5,606 nt of DNA from Myxococcales bacterium (lineage in GTDB: Bacteria; Myxococcota; Myxococcia; Myxococcales; Anaeromyxobacteraceae). A model generated the notes under the pieces. That model had not been told where the DNA came from and did not search any database. It saw only the letters and a program-made list of their open reading frames with translations. This document shows, one piece after another, positions 5,293 through 5,606 of the stretch. Each line of letters starts with the position of its first letter. Position 1 is the stretch's first letter. The DNA lies in assembly GCA_021784495.1 (NCBI GenBank), contig JAJXSQ010000166.1, positions 1 through 5,606 of the forward strand. The letters run 5' to 3'. A program made the position numbers and the translations under genes.

Positions 5293-5606
5293 TCAGGGGG
5301 CCGGCGTCCCGAGCAGCGCGTCGAGCAGCTCCTGCTCCGTCACCAGCCTCCGGGCGAGCAGGATCCGGATGAGCGCGGCCGCGACCTGGGAGGGCTTCAC
5401 CGGGAGCGGGACGTCGTCCCGCCCCGCGGCGAGCCGCTCGATCGCGTCGAGGATCACCACCTCGCGGGCGCTGAGCGGGCGCAGCACCGGGCGCCCCTCG
5501 ACCATCTCCTCCTCCGCCGGCAGGGGCGGCGGTGGGGCCGCGGGCGCCGAGGGGAGCGCCGCCGGCACCGCCGGGAGGACCGCCGGAGGAGGCGCGGCCG
5601 GGGCGC
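5293..5606 (-). CDS. C-terminal part of a Pro/Ala-rich protein, unknown function (cut by window edge)
   Basis: The frame is open from the TGA at 5293-5295 to the right edge, so the true start may lie outside the window. The distal part is a Pro/Ala-rich low-complexity stretch with a P-P-P-P-L run and then E-E-E, typical of a flexible linker. The last 60 or so residues are a compact, predicted helical segment, running from P-L-S-A-R-E-V-V-I-L-D-A-I-E through V-K-P-S-Q-V-A-A-A-L to L-V-T-E-Q-E-L-L-D-A-L. The ending resembles the 'LxTExELLxAL' helices found at the edges of MshEN/type II secretion ATPase N-terminal domains and in winged-helix-like folds, but this is too little to assign a function. 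Internal starts are GTG at 5568 (91 residues) and ATG at 5505 (70 residues, just before the ordered part). The Pro/Ala linker continuing in frame makes a longer protein more likely. It converges with the repeat-protein gene. Confidence 0.65.
   Translation of the reverse strand, partial: APAAPPPAVLPAVPAALPSAPAAPPPPLPAEEEMVEGRPVLRPLSAREVVILDAIERLAAGRDDVPLPVKPSQVAAALIRILLARRLVTEQELLDALLGTPAP

Overview
The window is extremely GC-rich DNA (the third codon positions of all real genes are almost entirely G or C) with short intergenic gaps. The composition, the gene types and the promoter style fit a high-GC Myxococcota bacterium of the Anaeromyxobacter type. This is an inference from composition and general protein character, not from a database match. 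Because GC-rich DNA has few stop codons, long open frames run antisense or out of frame through most of the window. I treat these as shadows.

Layout, left to right. Positions 1-157 are non-coding apart from a possible unsupported tail of an upstream gene, and end in a promoter-like element. A small stand-alone cyclic-nucleotide-binding domain protein (158-625, +) is followed by a pterin-4a-carbinolamine dehydratase (744-1085, +). Next come a membrane-anchored YkuE/COG1408-type metallophosphoesterase (1206-2432, +) and a signal-anchored protein built of carboxypeptidase-regulatory-like beta-sandwich repeats (2521-3816, +). A Sir2-family NAD-dependent protein deacylase lies on the opposite strand (3842-4654, -), converging with the beta-sandwich gene across a 25-base gap. 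Divergent from the Sir2 gene is a small secreted protein made of about 14-residue Trp/His-Pro repeats (4791-5225, +). The window closes with the C-terminal part of a Pro/Ala-rich protein of unknown function (5293-5606, -), cut by the window edge.

The four leading genes point the same way but are separated by 88-120 bases. Each has its own AT-containing -10-like hexamer, and two of the gaps begin with a stem-loop. I therefore read them as separate transcription units and not as one operon, and I see no shared pathway. The most coherent regulatory observation is that four genes (cyclic-nucleotide-binding protein, dehydratase, phosphoesterase if it starts at GTG 1218, and Sir2) have the -10-like hexamer only 7-9 bases before the start codon. 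That predicts leaderless transcripts.

Nothing here amounts to a clear new multi-gene system. The items most worth a second look are the 14-residue repeat protein, the Sir2 protein with altered substrate-binding loops and zinc site, the Tat-like motif buried after three membrane segments in the phosphoesterase, the leaderless promoter pattern, and the perfect 10-bp stem-loop in the leader of the repeat-protein gene.
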